The notes under the pieces: generated by a model
What the model saw: the letters and a program-made list of their open reading frames with translations, nothing else
Databases searched by the model: none
What the model was told of the DNA's origin: nothing
Source: Oryzias latipes
Taxonomy: Eukaryota > Chordata > Actinopteri > Beloniformes > Adrianichthyidae
Assembly: GCF_002234675.1 (NCBI RefSeq)
Contig: NC_019859.2
Location: 29,011,973-29,075,972 of the forward strand
DNA: 64,000 nt
Direction of reading: 5' to 3'
Part shown: positions 45,701 through 57,011 of the stretch, one piece after another
How positions within the stretch are numbered: position 1 is the stretch's first letter
Layout of the letters: every line of letters begins with the position of its first letter
Program-made: the position numbers and the translations under genes

Positions 45701-48700
45701 GCGTGCAAACACGTCCAAAGTGTGGCTGTAATTTTCCAAAGTAGATGCAGACAGCAAATGTAACAAAAACATGGCGTGTAAGGCCGGTTACACCAGTAAC
45801 CTGTCCTTGCTAAAATACACCACATTCTAGCGGAGAGGTGCGCAGCGTTCGACCGTCCATGGGAGACATCTAGCGCCGCTATTGTTTCAACAGGTGTGTA
45901 TGCTAACGGTACACACGTGGAGCTACCAGTACTGTAAAAGTACTGCTAGTAACTGGCTGAAAGTTTGTGTTGTGCCTCAATAATAATAATAAATTATCCG
46001 ACATACAATGTAAACCTAATTAAAATACAACATTTGACATTTTTATTTGTATCGTTAATGTTCTTTGAAAAGAGGAGGCTATTTGATATACTCTGCATTT
46101 TGGTTATTAATTGCCTTGTTTATTTAAAATTGTTATGTCAAAGTCTATGTTATTGCTACACAAGATGAGTTTATATTTTTTGTTCATTTTATTTTACGGT
46201 TGCAAAGAATATTAAATGAATAGACTGTGTTTTAAATGGTTCTAAAATAAAAGGTTTTCGTATGCCCAATTTTTTTTCTGCCTCCGTGTTTCTACACAGA
46301 AAAGTATTGATGTCGGTACCGGATCAATAAGAGGAGTCGTATTGATTAAATCTTAACGAGATCCATTCGCAATGATATATATGACTGTATATGAGAACTG
46401 GACTAAGTGACCCCTCCCCCTTGCATTCCAAACAGGATGTACCAGCAGACTCCAATAAGCCACAATCCCATAGACTTCTAATGAGAAATAAATAGTCAAA
46501 ACTGTTTGCCAGAATAATCAATCTGGCTCTGAAAACTTTTTTTTTTTACATTTTCTTACTAATCCTTATATTTTTTCTTTGTTACGAGTTATTCAGGTTA
46601 TAAACTAACCAAGCAGATGCCTCCATAAAAGCATGTGGTTCCCCATGTCCAACGTTCAAAATGCTTGATTTACAGATTCACCCTCTGAGTGGAAGGGGTG
46701 TGGACTTCCAACAAGCTCATTCCTGATTGGTGAGCGTGGTTACCATAGAAACATAGACTCAGACCGTCTCCAACACGGTGACATGCATATTGTGAAAAAA
46801 TGGCGACTGAATTGACGTCATTTGGTTGGAATTGGACGTCAGGCCTTTTCTATGGATGACCTCACATTCACCCGGTCCATTTCTCGTATACAGTCAGTGG
46901 GGTCGTCTCTGCTCTGGCCTGGTTCAGTACGGATGATGTGAGGCTGGACAGGAAACGGATGGATGAGGAAAATGTAATCTAACCCGTGCTGGTGTGGGCT
47001 GAGAAGGACCTAAATGTATTCAGAGACTCAGATGTGGAAGGGTGGGGCTGATGCATACTTCTCTTGTTTTTCTATTGAGGTGCTTTTCTTGTGAGCGGCA
47101 TATACGACCTCCTGCCCATCCTGCCCACCTACATCAACGAGCCTTTGAAGATGACCGAGTAGGTTCTTCCACAGCATTCCTCTGCTCCGTCGTGAGTTTG
47201 CTCTGCAGGGTTTTCTTTTTAATGCTGCAGTCATCCATGTTCCTGAAGCAGATGCTAAGCTGTTTTCAAAGTTTTGGGTTCATGTTTTCCAGAACATGAA
47301 CCTTAAAATCCCATTCAAACTATCTTTTGATCTATTGTTAAAGTGTTCCCAGTGGTCTTTTACGTACCATTATTCTGCTTTTTGGTAAAATAAAAAAAGC
47401 CATCCTTTAGTGTTTATCAAAAATGCACCTCTGAGTTGTTGGGGGGCGCTGTTGATTGCGGAGTAAGCCACTGCTGATATCCCATCATCCCTTTGTTTAT
47501 ATCCTCTCCTGCTAGCTTACAGGGGTGTATTCCAGAAAGCAGGTTATGCGAGCTCCCACGGTAAGTTTGAGGCTAAGGAAGTTGATAACCTCATCTTTCG
47601 GTTCCAGAAATGGAGGTATGTTTCAGGGTAGGTCAAGTTGCCATGGCAAACTCATGCTCTGAACATAACCTGGTCTGGAGCAGGTTTAGTTGAAGGTTAG
47701 TTTGTTTACAGAGAGGTGAAGCAGCATGGCGTGTCCATTTGAAGATGATTTAGTGGATGAAGAAGCTCAAATAATACTTTTTCCACCGTGAGAGGGTGAT
47801 AAGACCACATATGGATGTTGGAAAAATAAACTTTTTTACTTTGATCTAACTTAATTATTTGCTTCAGTTAAGATAATTGAAAATCTTTTTTTTTGTTAAG
47901 TCAGTTTAAAAATAACACGTAGTTTTCAGAATGTTATTTTGCTTTCATTCAAATTAATTCAAATTAAGTAGGTGTAACTTTGGTGCTGCTGTTAGATCGG
48001 CACCGCAAAGAATTGTGGGATACCATTCCCTTTGTCTGTCTGGACGGATTTGGGTTTAAGTGTGGCTTTTTGACCAAATGGGTTTAGTTTTTTAGCTGTT
48101 TTACTGTGTTTTACCAAGTTATTTTGTGCTACTTTGCTCAAGTCTCTGCACCATGAGGGAGAAGGAGGGAGAGGAGGATGAGTTTATATAGCACCTGGTA
48201 TATTAACAATGTTGGAAAATTCCTAAACGATTGCATTCATGCAGCATATACTGTTTTGTTCTTTTTATTGTTATAAAAATGAGGATCTGCCGGCTCAAAC
48301 TTAGACATATGAGAGTTCAAGAATTTTAATTCATTACGATGGAAAAAAAAATACTTGAATTGGAGTAATATGACATTAAGTTAGATAATATGTAAATTTG
48401 AGTTGTATTAACAATTGTTGAGTTTTATAGACGTAAGAAATTAGGTTGAAAAATTTAACTTAATTACTTGTTACCAATAGAAGTAATTCATTTAAGGTGG
48501 CAAAATTGGATAAGTTATATATATATGCGTCACATGAAAATGGAAATAAGATCAGAAACTTGTGCGTTTACTTTGTCTGTTCTTCTACTACAAGCAGAAA
48601 CTCTTTCTTTTGCGGATGCAGGCGTGTTACTTTTTTGATGGACGTATAATCTTCATTCGCCGTCATTAATCTCAGATTCCGTCTCACTGAAGTGTAGTGC

Positions 48701-50373
48701 TTTCTTTTTTTTTCACCACGCGTTTCCATGGTGACTCCAGAAATCGGCGATCTATTGAGAATGTCTTTAGGTACCTGCTGTGCACGTGCATTAACCCAGG
48801 GTTACCAAGTCGAGTGTAATTACGCTAACTCATATCCGGTCTTTTGGAACCGACATACCCCGAGTAAGCAAGTTCAGGCGGATTTCAGCCAGAGTTCAGG
48901 GTTAAAGTCAGGCTAGTTTAAACATGCTTCCTGAAATACCCCCCAGGCCCTCACAACCCCAGCATAACAATATTGGAGCTATCCAGTCGAACAGTTTTGA
49001 GCCAGATTCCAGGAAAACAAAGACATTCGAGGATCTGTTTGTCTGCAAGTGGATGCATCAGAATGGAGCAGAGCAGGGTCACCAAAAATGAGCTTTTTCA
49101 AATTGCATATTTATTATCTCTTCCTGATTCATCAGGATTTTAATTAAAAAAACTGAGAAATTCAATTTTAATCTTTAAGTCTTTTATATATGTTATTCAT
49201 CACTTTTCATTGGAGTGGGTCTGTAATAGAAAAACAGAGGTGGAACATGCAGGGAGGAAAGCTTTCTGAACATTTCCATATCCAGAACTCTGATGACGGC
49301 CCTCAGAGGCCTGAGGAGCTTCTTAAGAAGTGTGAAAAGTTATCAAACCTTTTTTTTTTTTTAAGCTGAAGAAGTTGGACAGATTGGTTCTGCTGGAGCT
49401 GATCTCTTTAGAAGATGATGGTCAGCATTTAATGTGAATGATCCTGAAAACCATCTGAGCCGCTGAGATGTCAGAGGAGAAACGGACCAAATGATGCGGC
49501 TGTAGAAAAACAAGCTCCTGATTGTGTCAAACAGAAATTTGTCAAAAACCTGAAGTTATGGTGAGGTGGGGTGAAGTGTCCGGGTTTTCAGGGGGGTGGT
49601 GGTTGTGGATGGAAAGGTCTTTGTTTGCCATGTGGTCCACAGTGCCAGCCTCCGCCTCATTCCTCCATCACCCGGGTGTTCTTTGTTGACAGGGCCGTGG
49701 CGGCCAGAAACAGCCCCAGCCAGCTAGTCTCTCAGCTTCAGGTGTCCTCCCCCAGCTGTCAAATCATCGTGGCCGTCGCTGAGAATGACTCGCCGGAGTT
49801 TCGCAAGCAGTCGGAGGAATATTACACAGTGAGTACCCAGAATCCTTTGCAGCTTCTGCCGTTTGTGAGAAAACCTGCTGCTTTGGTGATGTCTGTCCTT
49901 TAGAAGTTTCAGTTTAAGGCACCAAACTCTCAGGAAGACATGCTCTGAGTTGGTTGTTCTTGTGCTGTTTGATGATCTGCGGTTTCTCTGTGTCGCCTCC
50001 TCTTTGAGACTCTGAGAGCGGCAGGACTGAAGGTGAGCCTGGAGGATGTGCCGGACACGGATCACTTCAGCGTCGTCGACCAAATGGTCGATCCGGAGTT
50101 TTGTCTAACGAAGGTGCGTGTCCTCGGGAAGCCATTTGTTCCGAGAATTAAACGGGACATAAAAGGAGCGAGTGTTGTGACTTTCTGAATCCCTTCTGGG
50201 AACAAAGAGGTAGCATCAGCGCAGATGGTCCATGCAGAGTCCACATCTTTAGCTGGCAGCAGTGTCAGGGTTGTCTTCTAAAATTTGGTGGGAATTAAGA
50301 CGTAAATCTGAAAATGTTTTTGATTTCATGTTCTGTTTTTCTGCAGCTTTTATTGAAGATGATGGACAGCTGA
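42721..50373 (+). CDS. afmid: Kynurenine formamidase (arylformamidase), 11 exons
   Basis: Hydrolyses N-formyl-kynurenine to kynurenine and formate, step two of tryptophan breakdown. Exons 42721-42747, 43845-43935, 44428-44532, 44607-44655, 45180-45265, 45332-45404, 45509-45606, 47080-47158, 49693-49828, 50009-50113, 50347-50373; 876 nt, 291 residues, all phases agree. Start MDWTKMTKDELERQYSPSRW. Alpha/beta-hydrolase features: oxyanion motif HGGYW, nucleophile elbow GHSAG (Ser about residue 155), catalytic Asp in AENDSPEF and His in TDHFSVVD. Length is close to vertebrate orthologues (about 290-305). Introns carry homopolymers and a PIF/Harbinger insertion. Confidence 0.95.
44973..45111. repeat. 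Long C and G homopolymers in afmid intron 4
   Basis: A C run of about 17 at 44973-44989 and a G run of about 18 at 45094-45111, complementary and about 105 bp apart. Likely unstable in length and prone to assembly error. Confidence 0.7.
46290..46375. mobile_element. Diverged right end of a hAT element (relative of 34600-35235)
   Basis: Shares with 35150-35230 the order AAAGTAT(T/C)GAT, GGTACCGGATCAATAAG-like and TTAACGA(G/T)A(T/C)CCAT. Left end not found. In afmid intron 7. Confidence 0.4.
47481..49066 (-). repeat. Dispersed repeat family R1, copy 3, interrupted
   Basis: Reverse orientation: 47481-47522 holds CCCATCATCCCTTTGTTTAT and 48944-49066 holds the rest (TTTTGAGCCAGATTCC to GATGCATCAGAATGG). 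Together they equal copies 1 and 2, with the 1.4-kb element at 47523-48943 inserted between. Confidence 0.75.
47523..48943. mobile_element. PIF/Harbinger-type element with CAG target duplication
   Basis: 1,421 bp between CAG at 47520-47522 and CAG at 48944-48946; the uninterrupted repeat copies have a single CAG there. Ends GGGTGTATTCCAGAAAGCA and, read in reverse, GGGGGTATTTCAGGAAGCAT are inverted repeats with one indel. A 3-bp duplication is the PIF/Harbinger pattern. I find no transposase, so it is non-autonomous. In afmid intron 8. Confidence 0.75.
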
Positions 50374-50930
50374 AGATCAGACGCCTCAGCATTCCTCTGT
50401 GTGCACAGACGCTATGAAAAGCAAGATTTCTTTTCCTTTTTGGGGGTGGGGGGAGGGGGTCTAAACAGTTGGAATGAACTAAAAGCGCCACTGATTGTTT
50501 TGTCTTGTCTACTGCTGGATAACATAAAGTTAGGAATCGTGTCCTTCATGGTTCCAGTGTGTTTTATCGGGCCTGCTGTAAACAGACCACAGATCTGCAG
50601 TCACTGTCGTCAGCAGAGGCGGTTCCACCTTGTTCTGAAGGCTGTCGACGCTTCGGAGCAGATCCCCGCCCGTGTACCAATCAGTGAACAGACGTGGTTT
50701 TCAGTAGTTCTTCTGCTGTTGCTCCCATCGGCATCGGCATGCTGTGGATCAGTGGTGAACAAATCAATAGTTTTATTTGATGATAGTTGACTGAAAACAT
50801 GAATGTGAGCAAGAACAGACACACATGGAGACTTTCAGGTGGCTTGATGCCATTTTCACAATGTTCCTCTCATTTTCTGCAAGATATGGATGAGAATCAC
50901 AATAAACATTTATATTTGAGAACTTCTGAT
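50374..50930 (+). other. afmid 3' region
   Basis: Region downstream of the afmid stop; AATAAA at 50901-50906 is a candidate poly(A) signal. No other feature. Confidence 0.35.
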
Positions 50931-50934
50931 TGTG

Positions 50935-51070
50935 ACTGGATGAAGACGCTTCACCATAAAACAGCAGCTGTCAAACATGGTGGTGGTGGTGTGATGGTGT
51001 GGGGCTTCTTTGCAGCTTCAGAACCTGGAACAGATGGATCCATGAATGGTGCTGAGTACCAGAAAACAGG
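50935..51070 (+). mobile_element. Tc1 transposase fragment
   Basis: Reads KHGGGGVMVWGFFAASEPG, the conserved block between the first and second catalytic Asp of Tc1 transposases. No terminal repeats; a short relic. Confidence 0.6.
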
Positions 51071-51326
51071 TACAGAAAGTTCCTCATCGGGTCATGAGCT
51101 CAGTCTCAAGAACCTGTGGGTTCTGCCACGACCACAGCAGCACGTTTGTCTCCAAATGGGTCAGAATATATTTGCTGTGTTTAATTGAAATCCAATCATC
51201 TTCATGGTTCCTTCATCACACTTTCAGCTGATTGTCTATTTAGAAATCTACGTGTTTGGTTCTTTCAGAAGGTTTCTATTTGATTGTCAAGCCTTAACTT
51301 GGTGGAAATGAATGTTTCCATCCTGG

Positions 51327-51598
51327 TAGGGCTGGGCGATTAACCGATCAATTTGAATTTGTTGTTTAAGACGGTTTGTGTATGGGAAAACTGAGGTTTT
51401 ATTTTCCCAGCTCTCTGTTGTTCAGAGTAATGTCAGCCCGCCGGTCTCTTGCAAAGCGTAGCTGTGAAAACAGCAGCAAGGAACGAAGAGCTTCTTACAA
51501 ACAATAGACGTGACCTTGAAAAAAAAAAATCGATTCAAATCGAATTTGGAATGAACAAAATAGGATTTATTATTTTCGGGTCATATCGCCCAGCTCCA
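51327..51598. mobile_element. hAT-type MITE
   Basis: 272 bp with ends TAGGGCTGGGCGAT and ATCGCCCAGCTCCA (inverted, mismatches only at the outer bases). Flanks CATCCTGG and GATCCTGA share ATCCTG. Contains a G/A-rich stretch with CGATTCAAATCG. Confidence 0.65.
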
Positions 51599-51839
51599 GA
51601 TCCTGAAAAGAAAATGTGTTTTCGTGAACAAACCTGCCTCAGCGTATGTTCAGGTGACTCAGAAGACATTTGGCTTTTGAATTTTTGAATTTTCGCACAA
51701 GTCTTTTTGTCAAAAAGAAATACCTCACTTATAAACTAAATAAACTCACTTTTTATTTTGCTCCCAGTCCATCACATTCCTCTGTTTCTTAAAGACCTTT
51801 ACTGTATTTTACCAGAAGCCTAAAGGTTCAGTCTCATAT

Positions 51840-52054
51840 CCCTTGTGCTATCTTATGGGGTCCAGATGACCCCACCCTTATATTGACGTGTTCTCCCTAC
51901 CATGACAAAGGTGGATAAAGGTGAAGAGGATTTCATGTAATCCATGGACACCAGTGAGGTTCACAAATCATTGAAGAAAAAAGGTTCAGTGCACTGTCTA
52001 GTGGGTCTAGATGACCCAACTCCCAATGTTAAAGTGCCTAGGACAGCACAAGGG
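51840..52054. mobile_element. piggyBac-type MITE, copy 2
   Basis: Same family and orientation as 7060-7275 (CCCTTGTGCTATC start, GACAGCACAAGGG end), followed by TTAA at 52055-52058. Confidence 0.7.
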
Positions 52055-52119
52055 TTAACTTGTAAAACTCTGCTGGCACCTCTCCTAAACTCTTCCGTTC
52101 CCCCGCAGGTATGTTTGTC

Positions 52120-52795
52120 AGCATCAATAGCCTTTCCACTCTCTTCCTTCTCTTCTTCCTCACTTCATCCTCATCGTTTTTGCTACTTCCTCCTCCACGA
52201 CATCCACCTCTCCTCTGTGCTCTCTAACATTGTCTTCATCCATCAGTTCTTTAAAGTTCTCCTTACATCTTTTCATCCCACTTGTGGAACCTGTCAACAC
52301 ATTTCCATCTCTGTCCTGGATCATCCTAATCTGCTGCACATCCTTCCATTATCTCTTTCTCTACCTCACCTGTGCACATTCACCACTCCCTCCTATGTTT
52401 CCAACCCGTCATAGTCCTTATCCTGTTTGGCCTTTGACACCTCCATCTTCACCTTGTGGATCATCTCCCTGTGCTCCTATACATGCTGTCCCCTCAGTCA
52501 GTGTTGCACTTTTGCTAACCACCTTTTCCAAACACATGCCTAAACTTCTTCCTTTCACCTCCTGCTTGCTTTATTCCAGATGTTACACCAAGTTTCTTCC
52601 TCTTTGTTTCCTTGATTTCTTAGTTGTAGCTGTCTAGTCATCTGGAGGAGCCTTTTGATCCCCCAAAGTCTGCTTCAACTCTTCCCTGAAAAACACTCGG
52701 CACTCTTTCCTATTCAACGTCCACCACTTGGTCCTCTCTTCTGTCCTTCTCCTCTTCATCTTTGTCTCCACCAGAGTCATACCATCATACCATCT
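52120..52795 (-). mobile_element. LINE ORF remnant (endonuclease-RT linker)
   Basis: Minus strand reads DVQQIRMIQDRDGNVLTG, KENFKELMDEDNVREHRGE and, in the 5' part, RTKWWTLNRKECRVFF, the linker between endonuclease and reverse transcriptase in RTE/Rex-type fish LINEs. Stops and frameshifts; no catalytic motif remains. Explains the pyrimidine-rich plus strand here. Confidence 0.65.
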
Positions 52796-52854
52796 TCTCT
52801 AATGATCTCTTTCAAATAACAACACCTGGTTCTGCCCACATACAACCACAAAAT

Positions 52855-53620
52855 ATGATATGAATCGAATCATTGTTAAAATGAATCGTCACACCCCTGT
52901 TAGAAATGCACTGAGAAAACATTAATTCATAGTTTGAAAATCAAATTTGCCTTGATGAATTTATTTACATACATATATTACATATTACATGTAATATAAT
53001 GGATTAAAAATGGATTATTCACATCCAGATGTTTTGAACTTCTTATACTCCCCTCTGTTATAGTTTTTGGGGTTGACAAGGCCTTTTTGGAATTGCTCAG
53101 AGTTCCCATAAGAGGCTTTTTTTAATGAACCATTCACTTCTTTTTCAAACTGTTTCTTTACTTCTAAAGCCACAATGTGACTCATCTAAAATCTTGAATT
53201 GTTCTGAAGTCTTTCTCTGTAAAATGGAGCATTGCTTTTCTTCATTTAAATTTTAAACTGATGCCATCACATGTTTCTGTCAGATTGTTTCTTTAGACAT
53301 AATTATTTAAAATGTTAAATATTTACCCTTTGAAACCACTTTCAGACAAGATTGTGTGAAAATATTCTTTCAGAAAATGTCCTTTTTAAAATTAATTTAT
53401 TTTTAAAACAAGCTTAAAACTGTTCAATTTACAATCTTTTAAGGCATTTTAATAGTTTTAGTGCTGTTCACCAGATTTTCTTTGGCTAATTTTTTGTCTA
53501 TCATTTTAACTTAATATTAGAGTTTTTTGCAAATAAATAAATAGTCATACTTTTATTTTTTATTTGCTTTTATTGGTGTTTTTAACTTCTACAATAAAGA
53601 AAGTAAGTTAAACAAATGTC
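52855..53620. other. AT-rich intergenic spacer
   Basis: Nothing recognised between the LINE remnant and the GC-rich block that precedes cant1. Confidence 0.4.
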
Positions 53621-53639
53621 TTCTTTCCCTCAGAAATGT

Positions 53640-53801
53640 GTTTTTGTCCGTGAATGAATGTCCAGCGGCTCTTGAGGGGGAGGGTGCGCGCGCAGCTTCG
53701 CTGCTGCCGGTGGGAGGAGCTTCACGCCGCCGGTAAACTTCTTCCCGAGCATCTCCTTCCCTGAGATGCCGCTCTGAGCTGGTCGAAGCTGCGGGATTTC
53801 G
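53640..53801 (+). promoter_or_regulatory. Probable cant1 promoter and non-coding first exon
   Basis: CpG-rich block (GTGCGCGCGCAG, GGGAGGAGC) in AT-rich surroundings, ending in a strong splice donor (GTGAGT at 53802). A 5' UTR exon here spliced to the acceptor at about 54859 would fit the vertebrate CANT1 layout. Transcript evidence is needed to place the start. Confidence 0.45.
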
Positions 53802-54886
53802 GTGAGTGGTCACGTCACATTGCGTGGATGAGATGAAAGCTGAATGCTGTTTGGCGCCTCCATGGTCATTTCTTCATCTTAAAGATGAATCCGAGAGCAG
53901 CTCGAGAAGTTAGCCTAAGTTAGCTGTGCGGCTAACATTAGTTAAACGAACCCATATGATTTAACACTCGAATAAAACATAATAAAATTGAAGTGTCACC
54001 TTCAGAAAACTCTTCTGAAGGTGACACCGTGTAGCATTTGAGGCTCTTAAAGTGTAACGTAAGAAAATACAAACTCGGTGAAACTTCGGTAAACTTCGGG
54101 TGAACTTCGGTTGTTTCCGGACAGGGAGCGCGTTAAGCGGAACCGCCCGCTGGGGGCGCGTCTCTTAGTCACAGGTGAGTCAGGGTGTGCGCGTGCACAC
54201 TTGATCTCAGGGGAAATGCTGGAGGCGTCACATCCATATACAACGAGTCTGTTTTCATGACCACAAAATAAGTAATCGGATTACTGGTCTAACGCGATCC
54301 ACCGTTACTGCCCGCCGTGTGTGAACAGTTTCGGAAAGTAATGTTTCGAGGGGTTCCACACGTCTGATGTTTGGTGGACATTGAGTCCTCTGTGTTCAGA
54401 GAATGTTGACAGACAGAGGGGATCTTTTTGAGTTTGAGAGGACTTATCGGAGCTGTGCAGAAGTTGCTGTAGAAACAGGATTTATCCAGGAGCTTGAAGT
54501 CGTCCAGGTTGTCCTCAGTGTTTCCCTTCTGAACACATGACTCATTCTTGGCTCTGATAGACAGAAACCCGAGTCTTAAGGCAGAACCGTCATTCGTGAG
54601 GGAGCGGGTTTGACGAGCCAGACGACAGGATGGCCGTGGAGAGGAGGCGAAGGGAAGGTGAATACATCTGTATGCATTGTGAGGCAGACAGGGCGGTTTG
54701 GACTTGCTACTGGTTCTGGAGGACAGGTCCACACTTCTGTGGCCGCGGTCATGCGTCCACGTTTAGTCATCTCTGTTTGTGTTGAATATTAATTTTACTT
54801 CTCTTCTTCACATATCTTCAAACATATCTCCCATCATGCCTCTGTGCTGACCTTTCCAGGCTGCAGTGGCCTTCACCCCTCCCCTG

Positions 54887-54916
54887 ATGATGAGGATGAA
54901 GGCGGCGCTCTCATGA
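54887..54916 (+). CDS. Upstream ORF overlapping the cant1 start
   Basis: Nine codons (MMRMKAALS) whose stop TGA shares bases with the cant1 start as ATGA. Three in-frame ATGs lie in the uORF. It could lower or reinitiate cant1 translation; only seen from sequence. Confidence 0.4.
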   Translation: MMRMKAALS

Positions 54917-56363
54917 ACTCCTTGGGTTTTGCCCTGCAGGGCGTCCCCCTCCTGGCTGCTTCCATAGATCTGCGCTTCCATCCCAGATGGCGGGCGATCA
55001 CCGTGGCGACCCTGCTGGTCGTGGTGCTCACCGTTTACTTGCAGCGGACGGCGGGGCACAGAGGCAGGCAGGGGGGGCACCGCCTTCAGGTGCAGGCGGG
55101 GGCAGAGGAAGCCTTCAGGAGGACCGCAGCGGGCCCCGCTCTGCCACAGAGAAGTGAAAGGCCGTACAACTCCACGTATCCTCTGAGCCCTCCAGAGAGG
55201 ACGCCGCACGGCGTTCGCTATCGGATCGCCGTGATCGCAGACCTAGACACGGCATCACGGAGCTCCAAGGATCAGACGTGGTTTAGCCACATGAAGAGAG
55301 GCTACCTGGCGGTCCTAGATGGCGCCAGCGGGGTGGAGGTGGAGTGGGATGCCGACACCGTCACGCTGGAGAGTCAGCTGTCGGAGAGAGGACGAGGTAG
55401 GTGGAGCAGGGTCTCCGGTTGGAGTTCCTGCTGCTGGTGTGACTCTGAGGAACTGTGCTGCAGGGATGGAGCTGTCGGAGCTGCAGGTCTTCAACGGTCA
55501 CCTGTACAGCGTGGACGACCGCACCGGGGTGGTGTACCGGATAGAGGGCGGTCGGGCCATCCCCTGGGTCATCCTGGCCGACGGGGATGGGTCAGTCTCT
55601 AAAGGTGGGTGTGGAAGCAGACCGTGGGGGAGAGGGGGAGAGGGGGAGGGGGGTTCTGCACCAGTTCTCATTTTTGCCTTGGTTTTTCAGGATTCAAGGC
55701 AGAGTGGATGGCCGTGAAGGATGAGCGGCTGTTCGTGGGGGGGCTTGGGAAGGAGTGGACCACCACCTCCGGGGAAGTCCTCAACAACAACCCGGAGTGG
55801 GTGAAGGTTATCGGATCCAACGGAGACGTGGAGCACCAGAACTGGGGGCCAAAGTACAACAGCCTGCGGAGTGCAGCGGGGATCGAACCCCCGGGTGAGT
55901 GCATGTCTGTAGAACATTAGCACATACAGGGAGACACATGGGCTCGGGGATGGACCACCAAACCTGTGTTAATCCCGGTTCCTGTCCTGCAGGCTATCTC
56001 ATCCATGAGTCGGCATCTTGGAGCGAGCGCCTCCAGCGCTGGTTCTTCCTTCCTCGCCGCGCCAGCCACGAGCGCTACGACGAGACCGCAGACGAGTGGC
56101 GTGCGACCAACCTGCTGCTCAGCTGCCCTGACGACTTCAGCCACATCAGCACGCGGCGCGTGGGGCCGCTCAACCCCACCCACGGCTTCTCCTCCTTCAA
56201 ATTTGTTCCCGGCACGGACGATCAGATCATCCTGGCTCTAAAATCCGAAGAAGACGCTGGCAAGATCGCCACTTACATCACCGCCTTCAGTCTGGACGGG
56301 CAGGTGCTGCTGCCAGAGACAGAGATCGGAGACGTGAAGTACGAGGGCCTGGAGTTCATCTGA
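54913..56363 (+). CDS. cant1: Calcium-activated nucleotidase 1, 4 coding exons
   Basis: Ca2+-dependent nucleoside diphosphatase (prefers UDP and GDP) of the Golgi/ER, needed for proteoglycan synthesis. Exons 54913-55396, 55464-55604, 55691-55894, 55993-56363; 1,200 nt, 399 residues against about 401 in human. Start chosen as the first in-frame ATG in the exon, where the family consensus begins (MNSLGF). Type II membrane anchor at about residues 30-48 ([15 protein letters not shown]), then the apyrase propeller with [44 protein letters not shown] and the C-terminal KYEGLEFI. Possible N-glycosylation at NSTYP. AATAAA at 56877. Convergent with the O-GlcNAcase gene. Confidence 0.95.
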
Positions 56364-56876
56364 GCGGTTAACGCCGTGCTGTAATTCACACTAACCTCCC
56401 CCCTGAGAGCTTCTGCTGCAGGCGCTCTCTGAAAGCTGAACGTCCAAAAGACCAAGTGGAAGAAGATCGTCTCAACCAGAAACCTGGATTTGGGGGTTCG
56501 GGTGTCTTTGATGTTCTGCAGTTCTTTTACCAGAAACCCAGAGTTCCTTTAGAAGCTGCTTTGAAAGCATCTCCTGCTCCAGAGGTCTTTGTTTGATTCC
56601 TGAACCCGACGTTAACACCTAAACATTTAGCTCTCGCTTTAAATTATTCGCTTTCATCCCCATTGGTTCCTTCTGTGAAAGAGTAGTTTGATGAAGAGGA
56701 GCTTCAGGTCTTCAGCTGCCGGCTTAAAGGCCAGCGACGTTTGACTCAGTCACTGCAGGGACTCAAACGCCTGCTTCAACCTTACTGTAGTGCACATGAA
56801 GGGTTTCAGATTTATATTGCTATATAATAGTACTATATATTACTAAATATTAATATATTTTGTGTGCTTCATGACC

Positions 56877-56882
56877 AATAAA
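56877..56882 (+). other. Poly(A) signal of cant1
   Basis: AATAAA about 510 bases after the cant1 stop; the only canonical signal before the opposing gene. Confidence 0.65.
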
Positions 56883-56929
56883 CAGTTGGTGTTTCAGTAA
56901 ACTCCACATGAATGTGTCACACAAACTCA

Positions 56930-56935
56930 TTTATT
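56930..56935 (-). other. Poly(A) signal of the O-GlcNAcase-like gene
   Basis: AATAAA on the minus strand, about 77 bases after that gene's stop. It lies 47 bases beyond the cant1 signal, so cleavage sites of the two convergent genes should nearly coincide or overlap. Confidence 0.65.
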
Positions 56936-57011
56936 AAACAGATTTTTCAGAAAATGATCATCTTAAATCCATCAGGATCACGTCAAAACGGATTTCAGGG
57001 CCCCGGAGCAT

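Noticed and set aside
52230-52637. 135-codon Ser/Pro-rich plus frame
   Set aside because: It is the antisense strand of a LINE remnant whose minus-strand reading is recognisable.
54844-54912. cant1 start at a GTG upstream (54844)
   Set aside because: This extension crosses a splice acceptor (CTTTCCAG at 54852-54859); the first in-frame ATG at 54913 matches the family N-terminus.
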